Assembly: GCA_022376925.1 (NCBI GenBank)
Contig: JAIOJX010000032.1
Coordinates: forward strand, 116,537,979 to 116,601,978
Length of the DNA: 64,000 nucleotides
Source: Tragulus kanchil
Lineage: Eukaryota > Chordata > Mammalia > Artiodactyla > Tragulidae
Reading direction: 5' to 3'
Each line of letters opens with the position of its first letter. Positions within the stretch are counted from its first letter, which is position 1. The notes beneath the pieces were generated by a model, which saw only the letters and a list, made by a program, of their open reading frames with translations, was not told where the DNA came from and searched no databases. Below are positions 12,430-23,700 of the stretch, piece after piece. The translations under genes and the position numbers were made by a program.

Positions 12430-12999
12430 AATATGATTCTTTTTTTTTTGGCTGCCCTGGAGTCTTTGTTGCTGTGCATGTACTTTTTTTTTTTTTAATT
12501 TTTTTGGGGGGCCACTGTTATCGATCTTTCATTTATTTATCTTTGTTCTTTTGGCCTGTATGGGCCTGCTGTCGCAGTGGCCTCTCTAGCTGTAGAGCAC
12601 CAGCCCTGGTCGCATGCGCTACAGAGCTCCGGCTCGGTAATTGGGCATATTGGTCCAGCCACTCCGCGGCACGTGGGATCCTCCCAGGCCAGGGATCAAA
12701 CTGGTGCCCCTTGCACTGCAAAGCGGTGTCCTTACCCACTGGACCACCAGGGAAGTCCCTGTGCACGTACTTTTTCTAGTTGCAGTGAGCAGGAACTCCT
12801 CTCTAGTTGCGCTGTTCAGACTTCACATTGCAGTAGCTTCTCTTGTTGTGGCTCATGAGCTCTGGATCACAGGCTCAGTAGTCGTGGCCCATGGGCTCAG
12901 TTGCCCTGGAGCATGTGGAATCTTCCCAGAGCAGGGGTCAGACCCGTGTCCCCTGCATTGGCAGATGGATTCTTAACCACTAGACCGCCAGGGAAATCC
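12430..12999 (-). mobile_element. Older CHR-like SINE, split by a younger one
   Basis: On the - strand it starts ggatttccctggcggtctag and runs through repeated actga/agct-type segments to an A-rich tail (T-run near 12439 on +). It is interrupted at 12484-12759 by another SINE. It looks more diverged than the inserted element. Confidence 0.65.
12484..12759 (-). mobile_element. CHR-type SINE nested in an older SINE
   Basis: The - strand element starts gggacttccctggtggtcca and ends in an A-rich tail. An 11-base target repeat flanks it, tgtgcatgtac at 12473-12483 and tgtgcacgtac at 12760-12770 (one mismatch). It is of the same family as 6411-6728 and 39199-39464. Confidence 0.8.
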
Positions 13000-13013
13000 A
13001 AGAAAGGTACTTT

Positions 13014-14075
13014 TGAATTGAGTGTTGAGAGAAGAATATGTGTTTGTTAGAGGACAAAGTGAGAGAAGGCCGAGGGCAGCCTACATGGGCTAAGGAGTTG
13101 CTCACATAGAGTCTTAGGAGGCACTAAGCAGCAATTCCAGGACTTGAGAAGACTTACAGAAGAGGAAGGAAGCAAGGCTGACCCCTGTATCTCTGGTAGA
13201 CCAGGTAGTGTTTTCACTGGAATTGAAGAACCTGGGAGAGGGATAAGCTCTTTGGAGAGGAGATGTTGAAATGGGCTTCAACATGTTCTTTAACCTCAGA
13301 ATGTGGTTCCTGAGTGGAATCCAGATGGAAATGCCAGGTGGGCAATAGAATATATGTGTTTGACACCCAGATCGTGACAAGAAATATTTATTTGGAGGTT
13401 GGACAGGTTGAAGACCAGTTCAGTTCAGTTCAGTCACTCAGTCATGTCAGACTCTTTGCGACCCCATGGACTATGGCACGCCAGGCTTCCCTGTCCTTAA
13501 CCATCTCCCAGGTCTTGCTCAAACTCACATCCGTTGAGTCAGTGATGCCATCCATCTCATCCTCTGTTGTCCCCTTCTTCTGCCTTCTATTTTTCCCAGC
13601 ATCAGGCTCTTTTTCAGTGAGTTGTCTCTTCACATCAGGTGGCCAAAGTATTGGAGCTTCAGCTTCAGCATCAGTCCTTCCAATGAATATTCAAGGTTGA
13701 TTTCCTTTAGAATTGACTGGTTTGATCCCCTTGCAGTCCAGGGGACTCTCAAAAGTCTTCTCCAACACCGGAGTTTGAAGGCATCAGTTCTTTGGCACTC
13801 AGCCTTCGTTATAGTCCAGCTCTCACATCCGTACATGACTACTGGGAAAACCATAGCTTTGACTATATGAACTTTTGTCAGCAAATACCAGGGAGTTGAA
13901 GAAATTCCATGGAGAGAGTGGTAGAGCACAGACAGAAATAGGAACGGAGTGTGCAGGAGCCCACACATGACTGATGGGAGTCTGTCAGAGACTGTGAGGA
14001 AAGACATCAGAGAGAGGGGGAAGCTCAAAGAGTTTGGGTGGAGCTGCTGGGTCCTGGCTGGGCACCTCTGTCTCT
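13014..14075. repeat. Unassigned ancient interspersed repeat, split by BovB
   Basis: The flanks 13014-13410 and 13886-14075 look like two parts of one G- and A-rich mammalian repeat whose pieces recur in this window (near 6000-6260, 25880-26240, 44990-45060 and 54690-54990). Landmarks include agatggaaatgccaggtggg and gagagagtggtagagcac. I cannot name the family with confidence. Confidence 0.4.
13415..13885 (-). mobile_element. BovB (RTE-type) LINE 3' fragment
   Basis: The - strand encodes pieces of the BovB reverse-transcriptase C-terminal region, with landmarks CWRRLLRVPWTAR, SILKEI and YFGHLM in one frame (about 13632-13879) and DREAWRAIVHGVAKS in another (about 13442-13560). The frame change shows it is inactive. 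It is 5'-truncated, as most BovB copies are, and lies within an older repeat. BovB is abundant in ruminants. Confidence 0.85.
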
Positions 14076-14512
14076 TCACCTAGCCTCATGGCTTCTGCAT
14101 GTGATCTCTCCTCCTGGACTCATCTGGGCTTCCTCACAGCATGGCTTCCATGGAGCAGTCTGATTGCTTCCAAGCAGCTCATGGGTCTGGTGAAAGTGTT
14201 CCAGTGAATGAGCAGGAAGCTGTCTCAGCATTTCTGAAATAGCCTTGAGACCACTCAGCCTTACTTCTGCATTACTCCTGAAATGGTAACAAAAGCCCGT
14301 CCCTTTTCAAAGGAAGAGGTATAGACTCCCCTCTTGACGGCAGGTTTATCTGAGGCCTCTTATAAGAAGAGTGTATGTGAGATGAAAGATAACGTTCTGA
14401 GAACACAGTCTGCCCTAGTCAATGTTAGGTTGAACCTGGAGAAAGGAGTGAGAGCGTTCTCAAAAGCAGTCTGCATTTTGGGTAATGGCACCAAGACTAG
14501 TTCGGGCTAAGG

Positions 14513-14690
14513 TGGGAGTCCAAATGCAGGAGACCTGGATTTGATCTCAGGGTTGAGAAGATCCCTGGAGGAGGGCATGGCAACCCACTGCAGTGTTCTT
14601 GCTTGGAGAATTCCATGGACAGAGGAGTCCGGCGGACTGCAGTCCATGGAGTCGCAAAGAGTCAGACATGACTGAGCAGCTAAGCACAGT
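14513..14690 (+). mobile_element. Bov-tA/Bov-A SINE, truncated
   Basis: It contains the Bov-A body (gaagatccctggaggagggc, cccactgcagtgttcttgc, ttccatggacagaggagtcc, gtcgcaaagagtcagacatg). The tRNA-like head is incomplete. A duplicate lies at about 15618-15795 through duplication 4. Confidence 0.8.
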
Positions 14691-14714
14691 GGGAATGGAA
14701 GTTATAGTGTGCTT

Positions 14715-14865
14715 TTTAAACTTCTTATTTATTTTTAATTGGAGGATAATTGCTTTGCAGTGTTGTGTTGGTTTCTACTATACATCAGTGTCAATCGGCC
14801 ATAGGTGCACACGTCCCTTCCCTCTTGAACCTCCCACCACATCCCACTCTTCTTATCACCAAAGT
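14715..14865 (+). mobile_element. Ruminant L1-like fragment
   Basis: The stretch attggaggataattgctttg and gtgttgtgttggtttctact is a pattern common in ruminant L1-derived repeats. It directly follows the Bov-tA fragment. A duplicate lies at about 15820-15970. Confidence 0.5.
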
Positions 14866-15617
14866 TGTGGTGCTAACAATGAGAAGAATCGGGAACCAAC
14901 TCCTGAGCACACTGTCTTTCCATGAGGCTGGGGCTGCCGGGCACGCCATCTTCATGTACGGCTGTGGCCTTGGTATTGGGTTCACCAACTGGAGACATGT
15001 TAGCCGGTTAAGGGAAAGGTTAGACAGTAGTTATGTCTGTCAGACTTTCTCTCTGTCGTCCTCCAGAGTACCACTTCTGTATCCTTGTCTGCTGGGTGTT
15101 TGTGGTGAAAGCAGGTGATTTGATTTGGTTCCTTGCCTTGGGAAACGGCCCTTCTGCCATGGGCCACCCCTCAGGGGGACCTCATAGGGAGGCTAGCCAG
15201 GTGAGCTGTGCCACTGCCAGGTTTCAAGCTCAGGGCTGTCTGGAACTTGGAAAGCAGGTGGTGCCTCTCTTTGCTGGGTTCTGCCCCAGCCACTGCCCGC
15301 CCACTCCGTGGCTGCCTAACTCTCAGGGCTCTGGCGGGTAGCAAACCAGTGGGCAGAGACACCCTAGCCTTACTTCTGCATTACTCCTGAAATGGTAACA
15401 AAAGCCCGTCTTTTCAAAGGAAGAGGTATAGACTCCTCTTGACGGCAGGTTTATCTGAGGCCTCTTATAAGAAGAGTGTATGTGAGATGAAAGATAACGT
15501 TCTGAGAACACAGTCTGCCCTAGTCAATGTTAGGTTGAACCTGGAGAAAGGAGTGAGAGCGTTCTCAAAAGCAGTCTGCATTTTGGGTAATGGCACCAAG
15601 ACTAGTTCGGGCTAAGG

Positions 15618-15970
15618 TGGGAGTCCAAATGCAGGAGACCTGGATTTGATCTCAGGGTTGAGAAGATCCCTGGAGGAGGGCATGGCAACCCACTGCAGTG
15701 TTCTTGCTTGGAGAATTCCATGGACAGAGGAGTCCGGCGTACTGCAGTCCATGGAGTCGCAAAGAGTCAGACATGACTGAGCAGCTAAGCACAGTGGGAA
15801 TGGAAGTTATAGTGTGCTTTTTAAACTTCTTATTTATTTTTAATTGGAGGATAATTGCTTTGCAGTGTTGTGTTGGTTTCTACTATACATCAGTGTCAAT
15901 CGGCCATAGGTGCACACGTCCCTTCCCTCTTGAACCTCCCACCACATCCCACTCTTCTTATCACCAAAGT
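15618..15970 (+). mobile_element. Bov-tA plus L1-like fragment, duplicated copy
   Basis: This repeats 14513-14865 at an offset of 1105 through duplication 4. One substitution (ggcggactg versus ggcgtactg) separates the SINE copies. Confidence 0.75.
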
Positions 15971-16329
15971 TGTGGTGCTAACAATGAGAAGAATCGGGAA
16001 CCAACTCCTGAGCACACTGTCTTTCCATGAGGCTGGGGCTGCCGGGCACGCCATCTTCATGTACGGCTGTGGCCTTGGTATTGGGTTCACCAACTGGAGA
16101 CATGTTAGCCGGTTAAGGGAAAGGTTAGACAGTAGTTATGTCTGTCAGACTTTCTCTCTGTCGTCCTCCAGAGTACCACTTCTGTATCCTTGTCTGCTGG
16201 GTGTTTGTGGTGAAAGCAGGTGATTTGATTTGGTTCCTTGCCTTGGGAAACGGCCCTTCTGCCATGGGCCACCCCTCAGGGGGACCTCATAGGGAGGCTA
16301 GCCAGGTGAGCTGTGCCACTGCCAGGTTT

Positions 16330-18492
16330 CAAGCTCAGGGCTGTCTGGAACTTGGAAAGCAGGTGGTGCCTCTCTTTGCTGGGTTCTGCCCCAGCCACTG
16401 CCCCGCCCACTCCGTGGCTGCCTAACTCTCAGGGCTCTGGCGGGTAGCAAACCAGTGGGCAGAGACACCCTAGCAGCTGTGGATGCTGCTTCTTTCCTCT
16501 TTGAAGGATCTGACGCTGCTGCCGATGAGGGCTACTTCATCTATTAAACCCAATACACTTGTCGCAGCTGCTAAGCCCCCGTAAGCCGCCGGGCGCCGTG
16601 TTTGTGATGGGACTGACAGTGCATGGAGGAGGCTGATTATACACGATTCCATTTCGCGGGCCCAGCAATGTAATTTCACAGGGCGATCAGCGTTTGCATG
16701 TAATAGCAGGCTGTGCTGAGGTGTCAGAATATTAAAGGCGCTAATGGCAAAGCTCCCTGTTACACAGGGGGCCACCCGCCGCGCCTACAGCAGGGCTGCG
16801 CGGCAGGCCCGTCGCAGATGGCTGGCCACTAAGCTAATGGGGCAGCAGCCAAGGCGGGCAGAGCCGCGAGAGGGAAGAGCCAGCCGGGAACAGCTCGGCA
16901 CCTGCTTCCCTGTGCATAGAAATTACAGCAGCCCAGGGGAAGGGAAGTGTGCATGTTTGCCTGGCACAGGGCTGGGTTGGGTGGTTTGAGAGGCCCAGCA
17001 TCTTTCACCCTGATGCTGCCTGCCCTGGAGAGGACTCCTCAGTCATCTTTCCACCTGCCCCACCCTCTGGCCAGGAACCCACAGCTGGGCAGGTGGGCCC
17101 TGGTCGCTGGGAGAGGCGCAGCTGGAGAAGTGGCTCCCAGAGACTTTGGAAGCAGCAGGGCGGAGGGGCTCGGGCTCAGGCCTTGGCTCTTAAATTTCTG
17201 CCCACACTGATCAGGGTCAGAAAACTTTCAGGTCTCTTACCCCTCATGTCACAGATGGGCTTCCAGAAGAGAGGGAGGGAGCAGGGACAGGAAGCAGGTG
17301 GGAGAAAAGGGGTAGAGAGTTTCGGGCCCTTGACTGATGCCAGTGTTACATGGAGTTGGGAGACAGCACCTCAGCATGTCTCCTCCCATCCACGTCGCCA
17401 CCCCACCGCCCACGTCCCTCCCGCTCAAGCTCAGGGCTGTCTGGAACTTGGAAAGCAGGTGGTGCCTCTCTTTGCTGGGTTCTGCCCCAGCCACTGCCCC
17501 GCCCACTCCGTGGCTGCCTAACTCTCAGGGCTCTGGCGGGTAGCAAACCAGTGGGCAGAGACACCCTAGCAGCTGTGGATGCTGCTTCTTTCCTCTTTGA
17601 AGGATCTGACGCTGCTGCCGATGAGGGCTACTTCATCTATTAAACCCAATACACTTGTCGCAGCTGCTAAGCCCCCGTAAGCCGCCGGGCGCCGTGTTTG
17701 TGATGGGACTGACAGTGCATGGAGGAGGCTGATTATACACGATTCCATTTCGGGCCCAGCAATGTAATTTCACAGGGCGATCAGCGTTTGCATGTAATAG
17801 CAGGCTGTGCTGAGGTGTCAGAATATTAAAGGCGCTAATGGCAAAGCTCCCTGTTACACAGGGGGCCACCCGCCGCGCCTACAGCAGGGCTGCGCGGCAG
17901 GCCCGTCGCAGATGGCTGGCCACTAAGCTAATGGGGCAGCAGCCAAGGCGGGCAGAGCCGCGGGAGGGAAGAGCCAGCCGGGAACAGCTCGGCACCTGCT
18001 TCCCTGTGCATAGAAATTACAGCAGCCCAGGGGAAGGGAAGTGTGCATGTTTGCCTGGCACAGGGCTGGGTTGGGTGGTTTGAGAGGCCCAGCATCTTTC
18101 ACCCTGATGCTGCCTGCCCTGGAGAGGACTCCTCAGTCATCTTTCCACCTGCCCCACCCTCTGGCCAGGAACCCACAGCTGGGCAGGTGGGCCCTGGTCG
18201 CTGGGAGAGGCGCAGCTGGAGAAGTGGCTCCCAGAGACTTTGGAAGCAGCAGGGCGGAGGGGCTCGGGCTCAGGCCTTGGCTCTTAAATTTCTGCCCACA
18301 CTGATCAGGGTCAGAAAACTTTCAGGTCTCTTACCCCTCATGTCACAGATGGGCTTCCAGAAGAGAGGGAGGGAGCAGGGACAGGAAGCAGGTGGGAGAA
18401 AAGGGGTAGAGAGTTTCGGGCCCTTGACTGATGCCAGTGTTACATGGAGTTGGGAGACAGCACCTCAGCATGTCTCCTCCCATCCACGTCGG
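16330..18492. repeat. Tandem duplication 5 (about 1.09 kb x2)
   Basis: Copy A is 16330 to about 17425 and copy B 17426-18492, with caagctcagggctgtctgg at both starts. It chains with duplication 4, so the caagctcaggg segment appears at 15229, 16330 and 17426. A 2-base loss (cgcgggccc versus cgggccc) and a g/a substitution (gcgagaggg versus gcgggaggg) separate the copies. Confidence 0.95.
16474..16930. other. Candidate conserved non-coding element (copy in duplication 5)
   Basis: Contains cttcatctattaaacccaat, gctgattatacacgattcca, gcaatgtaatttcacagggc, gcgtttgcatgtaatagcag and gaatattaaaggcgctaatg. The mix of TAAT words and CpG with no repeat identity suggests an enhancer-like block. It is duplicated at about 17570-18020. 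Confidence 0.45.
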
Positions 18493-19189
18493 CCACCCCA
18501 GCCCAGCCCTCACCTGTCCTCTTCCAGCTTGCTCCCCTCAGTCTCCTTTGTCCTTGCTGCGTACCCCCTTCAGTCATCTCCTAGTCATCTCCGGCAAGGG
18601 CCCGTCTGTCTCTAGTGTCCCTGTGGGCAACCCACAGCGGACAGCCTCCCCGATCGTCCAGCTCTGGTGGCTCTCTGGTCCTAGCTTTGACCTCTCAGCC
18701 AGAACTGCAGCGACATAGCCCACACCACCTTGCCCTGAGCTGGAATCCTGGGAAGGCTCTGTTAAGACGAATTCATAGAAGGATGTAATCTCTTCGGGAG
18801 GACGTCTGGAGAGGGTAGGGAATGGAAGGATGAGCTGAGTCAGCCAAGGGAAAATGTGGTGCCTGTGTGGGTGTGGGTACTCGTGCTCAATGGTTTATAT
18901 ACCTGGGAGCCGGGGGTGGTGGGCATGTAGATGCAGGCCCCCAGGGGCAGCAGGTGCACAGTCCAGAACACACTGATGTGAGCCCAGGTTGGGGAAGGAC
19001 CGTGTGTCCCCTGGGTGGCCCTCTGGTTGCTGTGCCTGAGGGGTAGGGAGCTTGTGGGGCTGTGCGCAGGGGCTATGTCTAGGGGGTTCCACCAGGCAGG
19101 TGGTCACGTCCGAAGATTCAGTTCTGCCGAAGTGTGTGGCAGTACCTGGAGGAGAATGCCAGGGTTCTCAGCAGGGAGAGAGCCCAGGC
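18493..19189. other. Unique intronic stretch
   Basis: GC-rich sequence with no gene or repeat that I can support. Confidence 0.4.
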
Positions 19190-20260
19190 TGAAGGAGAGC
19201 AGTTTTAATTAACCGTTTTTAATATCATTTTGGACTTTGGCTGGTATGTGAAGGCCCCGCTGGAAGCAGCATTTGTAAAAATTAAATCCCTCTTATTAGG
19301 AGCTTGGCAGACCCCTGTGCACGCGCCTTCCCCTGTCCCCCTCCCTCACCCACGCCCCCTGAGGAAGTGCTGGCTGAGGCCATGTCACGGCAGCAATTGG
19401 TTATCGCGCCTTATCTGGGAATAGGAAACCGTGCGGCATGACACTCGTGGCCGCCGTGGAGACGCCAATTCATCTCGCCCCGGCTCTGACAAGCTAGACT
19501 GCCCTTCCTGAAAGGCATTCATCAGGCGGGACCAGGCTGCTGCCTTGCCTGGTACGCCTGCTTCCCCGCTGTGGGTCCCGGCTTTCCCTGGACCAGCCAG
19601 GCCCAGTCTGGCCCTCCTGGGCTCTGCTGCCCTCCAACTACCCCCCCTTTCCAGTCTGCGGAAGATCTTGGGGAGTCATAATTATAATAATAATCTAATC
19701 ATGGTGACACGTCGGGGCAAGCGCCTAATGTTATCTGAAGTGGTCTTCCCGCTTAGCGGCGATAAGGCTCAGGATGACGTGCAGATAACGCAAGCTGCCC
19801 TGTCCCCGAGCCGCACGCAGAGCAGAGGGGCCTCCGCAGCCCTGCCGCCGCCCGCCGCTTTAAGCCGGGAAGCGGCAGCACCTGCTAATGCAAGTGTTTA
19901 ATATTTGATGGGCTGGGATAAAGCAGGATCACCTTCGAATTGAATTGAGTGTCAGCCGAGAATCTATTACTGAAATTCGGGTGTGATTTGACAGCAAAGT
20001 AGACGATGTTATTCTTCACTAGTTACTGCAATCTTCTCCCCGACATCACTTAAATATTTTTTTCTTTGCTTGAGTAAACACACATTATCCTTCTTTTTTC
20101 CCCCTTCCTTCCCTTTTTCCTTTTTAGAGGGGGAAAAAAACCCATGCAGCTCGCCTTCTCCAGGCTGATAGAGTAGATTGTTATTTCTTTATTTGTCCTA
20201 TTAAATGGAATTTCTGATCATTTAATCCGGCCTTTGTAAGTGATTTTAAAGTACTTGAAA
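19190..20260. other. Candidate conserved non-coding region
   Basis: The longest such block: cagttttaattaaccgtttt, cataattataataataatct, gcctaatgttatctgaagtg, tgctaatgcaagtgtttaat, gaatctattactgaaattcg, cttcactagttactgcaatc, tcacttaaatatttttttct and ctattaaatggaatttctga. No repeats recognised, no duplication, no convincing coding frame. Confidence 0.5.
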
Positions 20261-21337
20261 GGCTGCCTGCCGCTGCTCTCTGGCCCACTGCGCTCCAGCC
20301 ACGGCCCTGACCACGCTCAGCAGCTTCTCCAGCTGTGCACCGCCCACCGGCTGCTCTCGCTGCTGCCTGCGTCCCGGCGCTGCCCTGGCTCCACGCCAGC
20401 GTCCTCTCCCCTGTCCTTGAGCCTCCCGCTCAGCCCCCGATTTGTGGGTACATCTGTGGCCTGGAAAAGGGTGCAGGGCTGGGCTAGGAAGTCAGGTGGT
20501 GGCTGGTACCTCTGTGGCCAAGGAACGTGGCCTTGGAGGGAGCTGAGGTTGAGGTGTGCTCACTCGTGCCCACAGGGCTGAAACTTGATTCCTGAGGCTG
20601 GGAAGGAAGGGTACCAGCCCTCTGCCCAGCCACTTGGTCCTGGCACAGCCTGCATGTCCAGCCTCGTGCGCTCTGTTTCTGACCTTGTACTGGGCACTCT
20701 TCCACTGGGAGGCAGTCCATAGTGGGAAGAGGACCTCCCTGGCCCAGTGGTGGGTGGGAACTCTGTGGTGCCTTCCTGCCCGCGGCTGGCCATCACCTTA
20801 GTTCCACCAGTGGACTTACCATCCAGTTTCTGGGAACTCACCCAAGTGTCCTTCACACTGACCACAGTCTTACACTCTTGCTACTGGGAGAAGGATAGGC
20901 CGGTGTTGGGACCTCTAGGGAGAATGGGTAAAGTGTGAAGGGTCAGCTAGCTCTTCAAGGCCCCTGGGAGAAGCCTGAGGCTTGCTGGCAGGCTAAACAG
21001 GAATTAAATCCCTAATGGGCCACATAATAGCATTCTAACCCTTGTAAGTCTTTTTTTGGGGGGCCTCAGTTTCCTCATCTGTGATATCTGGCTGTCATGC
21101 CTGTAAGGGATGTAAGAGAAGGTGCTGTCCCTGTCTTGATGTGTACCTCCCCCCACCATGGAGGTGGGTGGCAGCCTGGGGACAGGCGAGGGGCAATGGA
21201 GTGCTGGGGGCCTGAGCAGATCGATGCCCCCAGCTCTTCCTTCCCCAGCCCCAGGAAAACAATTAAGTGTAGATCGATGGGTGGCTGCTGTGAATATGCA
21301 TAAGTGAGCACTTGACCTTCAGCGAGATCCGCTCCCC

Positions 21338-21384
21338 ACCACACACACACACACACACACACGCACGCACGCACACACACACAC
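21338..21384. repeat. CA/CG-interrupted dinucleotide microsatellite
   Basis: A (CA)n run with three cgca interruptions. Its duplicate at 22499-22549 is 4 bases longer and otherwise has the same interruption pattern. Confidence 0.9.
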
Positions 21385-22498
21385 TTAGTGTGCTCCCCTC
21401 GCCGCTGCTTGAGTCAACCAGGTGACCTTAACCCTCCTCACTTGAGCCCCACATGGCACTCAGCTCCACAGTGTGGCCTGCCTCCAGGTCAGAAGCACCT
21501 TGACCACAGGCCGTTGGCTGGCCCCTTCGTCTCTGGCTTCAGTTTTCCTGTCTGTGGAGTGAAGTCTGGATATCTTGGTCTCCAGGTCCCTCCCAACACC
21601 AGTCTTTGGGCCCAGCAGAGGCCCAGATACTCTGGAAAGGGGGGTGCATGAAGAAGGGGATGCCCTGTGAGAGGAAGGCTCCTGTAAGGTGGATCTTAGC
21701 TAAAAGAGCTGAGGTTGAGGTGTGCTCACTCGTGCCCACAGGGCTGAAACTTGATTCCTGAGGCTGGGAAGGAAGGGTACCAGCCCTCTGCCCAGCCACT
21801 TGGTCCTGGCACAGCCTGCATGTCCAGCCTCGCGCTCTGTTTCTGACCTTGTACTGGGCACTCTTCCACTGGGAGGCAGTCCATAGTGGGAAGAGGACCT
21901 CCCTGGCCCAGTGGTGGGTGGGAACTCTGTGGTGCCTTCCTGCCCGCTGGCCATCACCTTAGTTCCACCAGTGGACTTACCATCCAGTTTCTGGGAACTC
22001 ACCCAAGTGTCCTTCACACTGACCACAGTCTTACACTCTTGCTACTGGGAGAAGGATAGGCCGGTGTTGGGACCTCTAGGGAGAATGGGTAAAGTGTGAA
22101 GGGTCAGCTAGCTCTTCAAGGCCCCTGGGAGAAGCCTGAGGCTTGCTGGCAGGCTAAACAGGAATTAAATCCCTAATGGGCCACATAATAGCATTCTAAC
22201 CCTTGTAAGTCTTTTTTTGGGGGGCCTCAGTTTCCTCATCTGTGATATCTGGCTGTCATGCCTGTAAGGGATGTAAGAGAAGGTGCTGTCCCTGTCTTGA
22301 TGTGTACCTCCCCCCACCATGGAGGTGGGTGGCAGCCTGGGGACAGGCGAGGGGCAATGGAGTGCTGGGGGCCTGAGCAGATCGATGCCCCCAGCTCTTC
22401 CTTCCCCAGCCCCAGGAAAACAATTAAGTGTAGATCGATGGGTGGCTGCTGTGAATATGCATAAGTGAGCACTTGACCTTCAGCGAGATCCGCTCCCC

Positions 22499-22500
22499 AC

Positions 22501-22531
<31 letters not shown>

Positions 22532-22549
22532 GCACGCACACACACACAC
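22499..22549. repeat. CA microsatellite, duplicated copy
   Basis: Copy of the 21338 microsatellite within duplication 6, longer by two CA units before the cgca interruptions. Confidence 0.9.
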
Positions 22550-23122
22550 TTAGTGTGCTCCCCTCGCCGCTGCTTGAGTCAACCAGGTGACCTTAACCCT
22601 CCTCACTTGAGCCCCACATGGCACTCAGCTCCACAGTGTGGCCTGCCTCCAGGTCAGAAGCACCTTGACCACAGGCCGTTGGCTGGCCCCTTCGTCTCTG
22701 GCTTCAGTTTTCCTGTCTGTGGAGTGAAGTCTGGATATCTTGGTCTCCAGGTCCCTCCCAACACCAGTCTTTGGGCCCAGCAGAGGCCCAGATACTCTGG
22801 AAAGGGGGGTGCATGAAGAAGGGGATGCCCTGTGAGAGGAAGGCTCCTGATAAGGTGGATCTTAGCTAAAAAGAGCTCTAGAGAGGAACCTGGTTGAGGG
22901 GCACTCCGTGTGGGCTGGGGACCTCTGGTGGGGAGATGCCCGGGAGAGGGAGTCCTGAAGGAAAAGACCCAGGTGGAGAGGGGATCCAGCAAGTGGGGAG
23001 GACTCTCATGAGCATCATGATGAGAGGAAGCGTTGCTGGGAAGACGTGGGGGCTGGGGGTGTTGGTGTGTGATGGGGTTGGGTCAGGGCCTCTGGTAACC
23101 ACTCTTGCCTCCTGTCTTCCAG

Positions 23123-23222
23123 GCTTACAGCTTCGCCATGGGCTGCTGGCCCAAGAATGGACTTCTAGACATGAACAAGGGCCTCAGCCTGCAACACATA
23201 GGCCGGCCCCACAGCGGCATTG
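23123..23222 (+). CDS. ERI3: ERI3 penultimate coding exon, copy 1
   Basis: This 100-bp exon encodes 33 codons plus one base. It begins AYSFAMGCWPKNG and ends HIGRPHSGI, which I recognise as the ERI3 C-terminal region. It is preceded by a pyrimidine-rich acceptor ending in ttccag and followed by the donor gtcagt, so it runs from phase 0 to phase 1. The final HSGI carries the catalytic histidine of the DEDDh exonuclease motif; the aspartate five residues on is completed by the terminal exon. The exon lies in a tandemly duplicated 1.14-kb block, and an identical copy follows 1139 bp downstream. Which copy is the genuine one cannot be told from sequence. Confidence 0.9.
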
Positions 23223-23579
23223 GTCAGTCCCTCCACATATCCCCCTGGCAGCTTGGTCAGTCCTCTACCCACACACCCCCGTCCCCTGGCACACAGAGGA
23301 GTTCTGGGGCTCATTCTGTGCTCCAGCAGTGTGCTTTCCATAGCTGGGGGGATCGGGGAGGGGGGCTGGAGTGAGGGGAGAGTGGAACTTGACCTCTGGA
23401 AAGGATCTCTCAGAACAGCTTTCAGGAGGAGGCTGGGCTCTGGGCTTTGGGTGGGTCATAAATAGCCTTGGATTCAGACCAAGGGATCCCACCCTTGGCT
23501 GCATCTCTGGTGGGTGATGTCCTCAGAGGGGTGGGCACATGTCAGCCTACCTACCCCACCCCCACCCCATGGAGCTGGA

Positions 23580-23700
23580 GAAGGCTGTTTAATATTGTTT
23601 CAACTCTGTGGCCACTAAACTGGGCGATCAATGGGAGTTAAGGAGATGAATTATTTAAACCTCACCAGCTTTTAATTAGTCGGGGTCCTTCTGACCGATG
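23580..23700. other. Candidate conserved non-coding element downstream of ERI3 exon
   Basis: Reads gtttaatattgtttcaactc, gggcgatcaatgggagttaa, gatgaattatttaaacctca and cttttaattagtcggggtcc. It is duplicated at about 24719-24840. It sits about 360 bases after the penultimate ERI3 exon. Confidence 0.4.

Larger units (their letters stand above)
14257..16473. repeat. Tandem duplication 4 (about 1.11 kb x2)
   Basis: Copy A is 14257-15365 and copy B 15366-16473. The offset falls from 1109 to 1105 through two 2-base losses at the left end of B (cccttttc versus cttttc, cccctc versus cctc). A one-base loss is seen at the right end of A (gcccgccc versus gccccgccc). The indels flank the junction. Confidence 0.95.
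20541..22876. repeat. Tandem duplication 6 (about 1.17 kb x2)
   Basis: Copy A is 20541-21706 and copy B 21707 to about 22876, with agctgaggttgaggtgtgct at both starts. Losses of 2 and 3 bases lie at the left of B (tcgtgcgc versus tcgcgc, cgcggctgg versus cgctgg). A 2-base loss is at the right of A (cctgtaagg versus cctgataagg). The CA microsatellite inside is 4 bases longer in B. Confidence 0.95.

Noticed and set aside
16949..18615. Two similar 190-codon + strand frames
   Set aside because: They are duplicate intron sequence (duplication 5) with different C-termini set by the junction; no protein signature.
1..23122. Further upstream ERI3 exons
   Set aside because: I looked for the preceding conserved coding segments (for example one ending just before AYSFA) on + and found none in the open frames. 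They probably lie upstream of the window.
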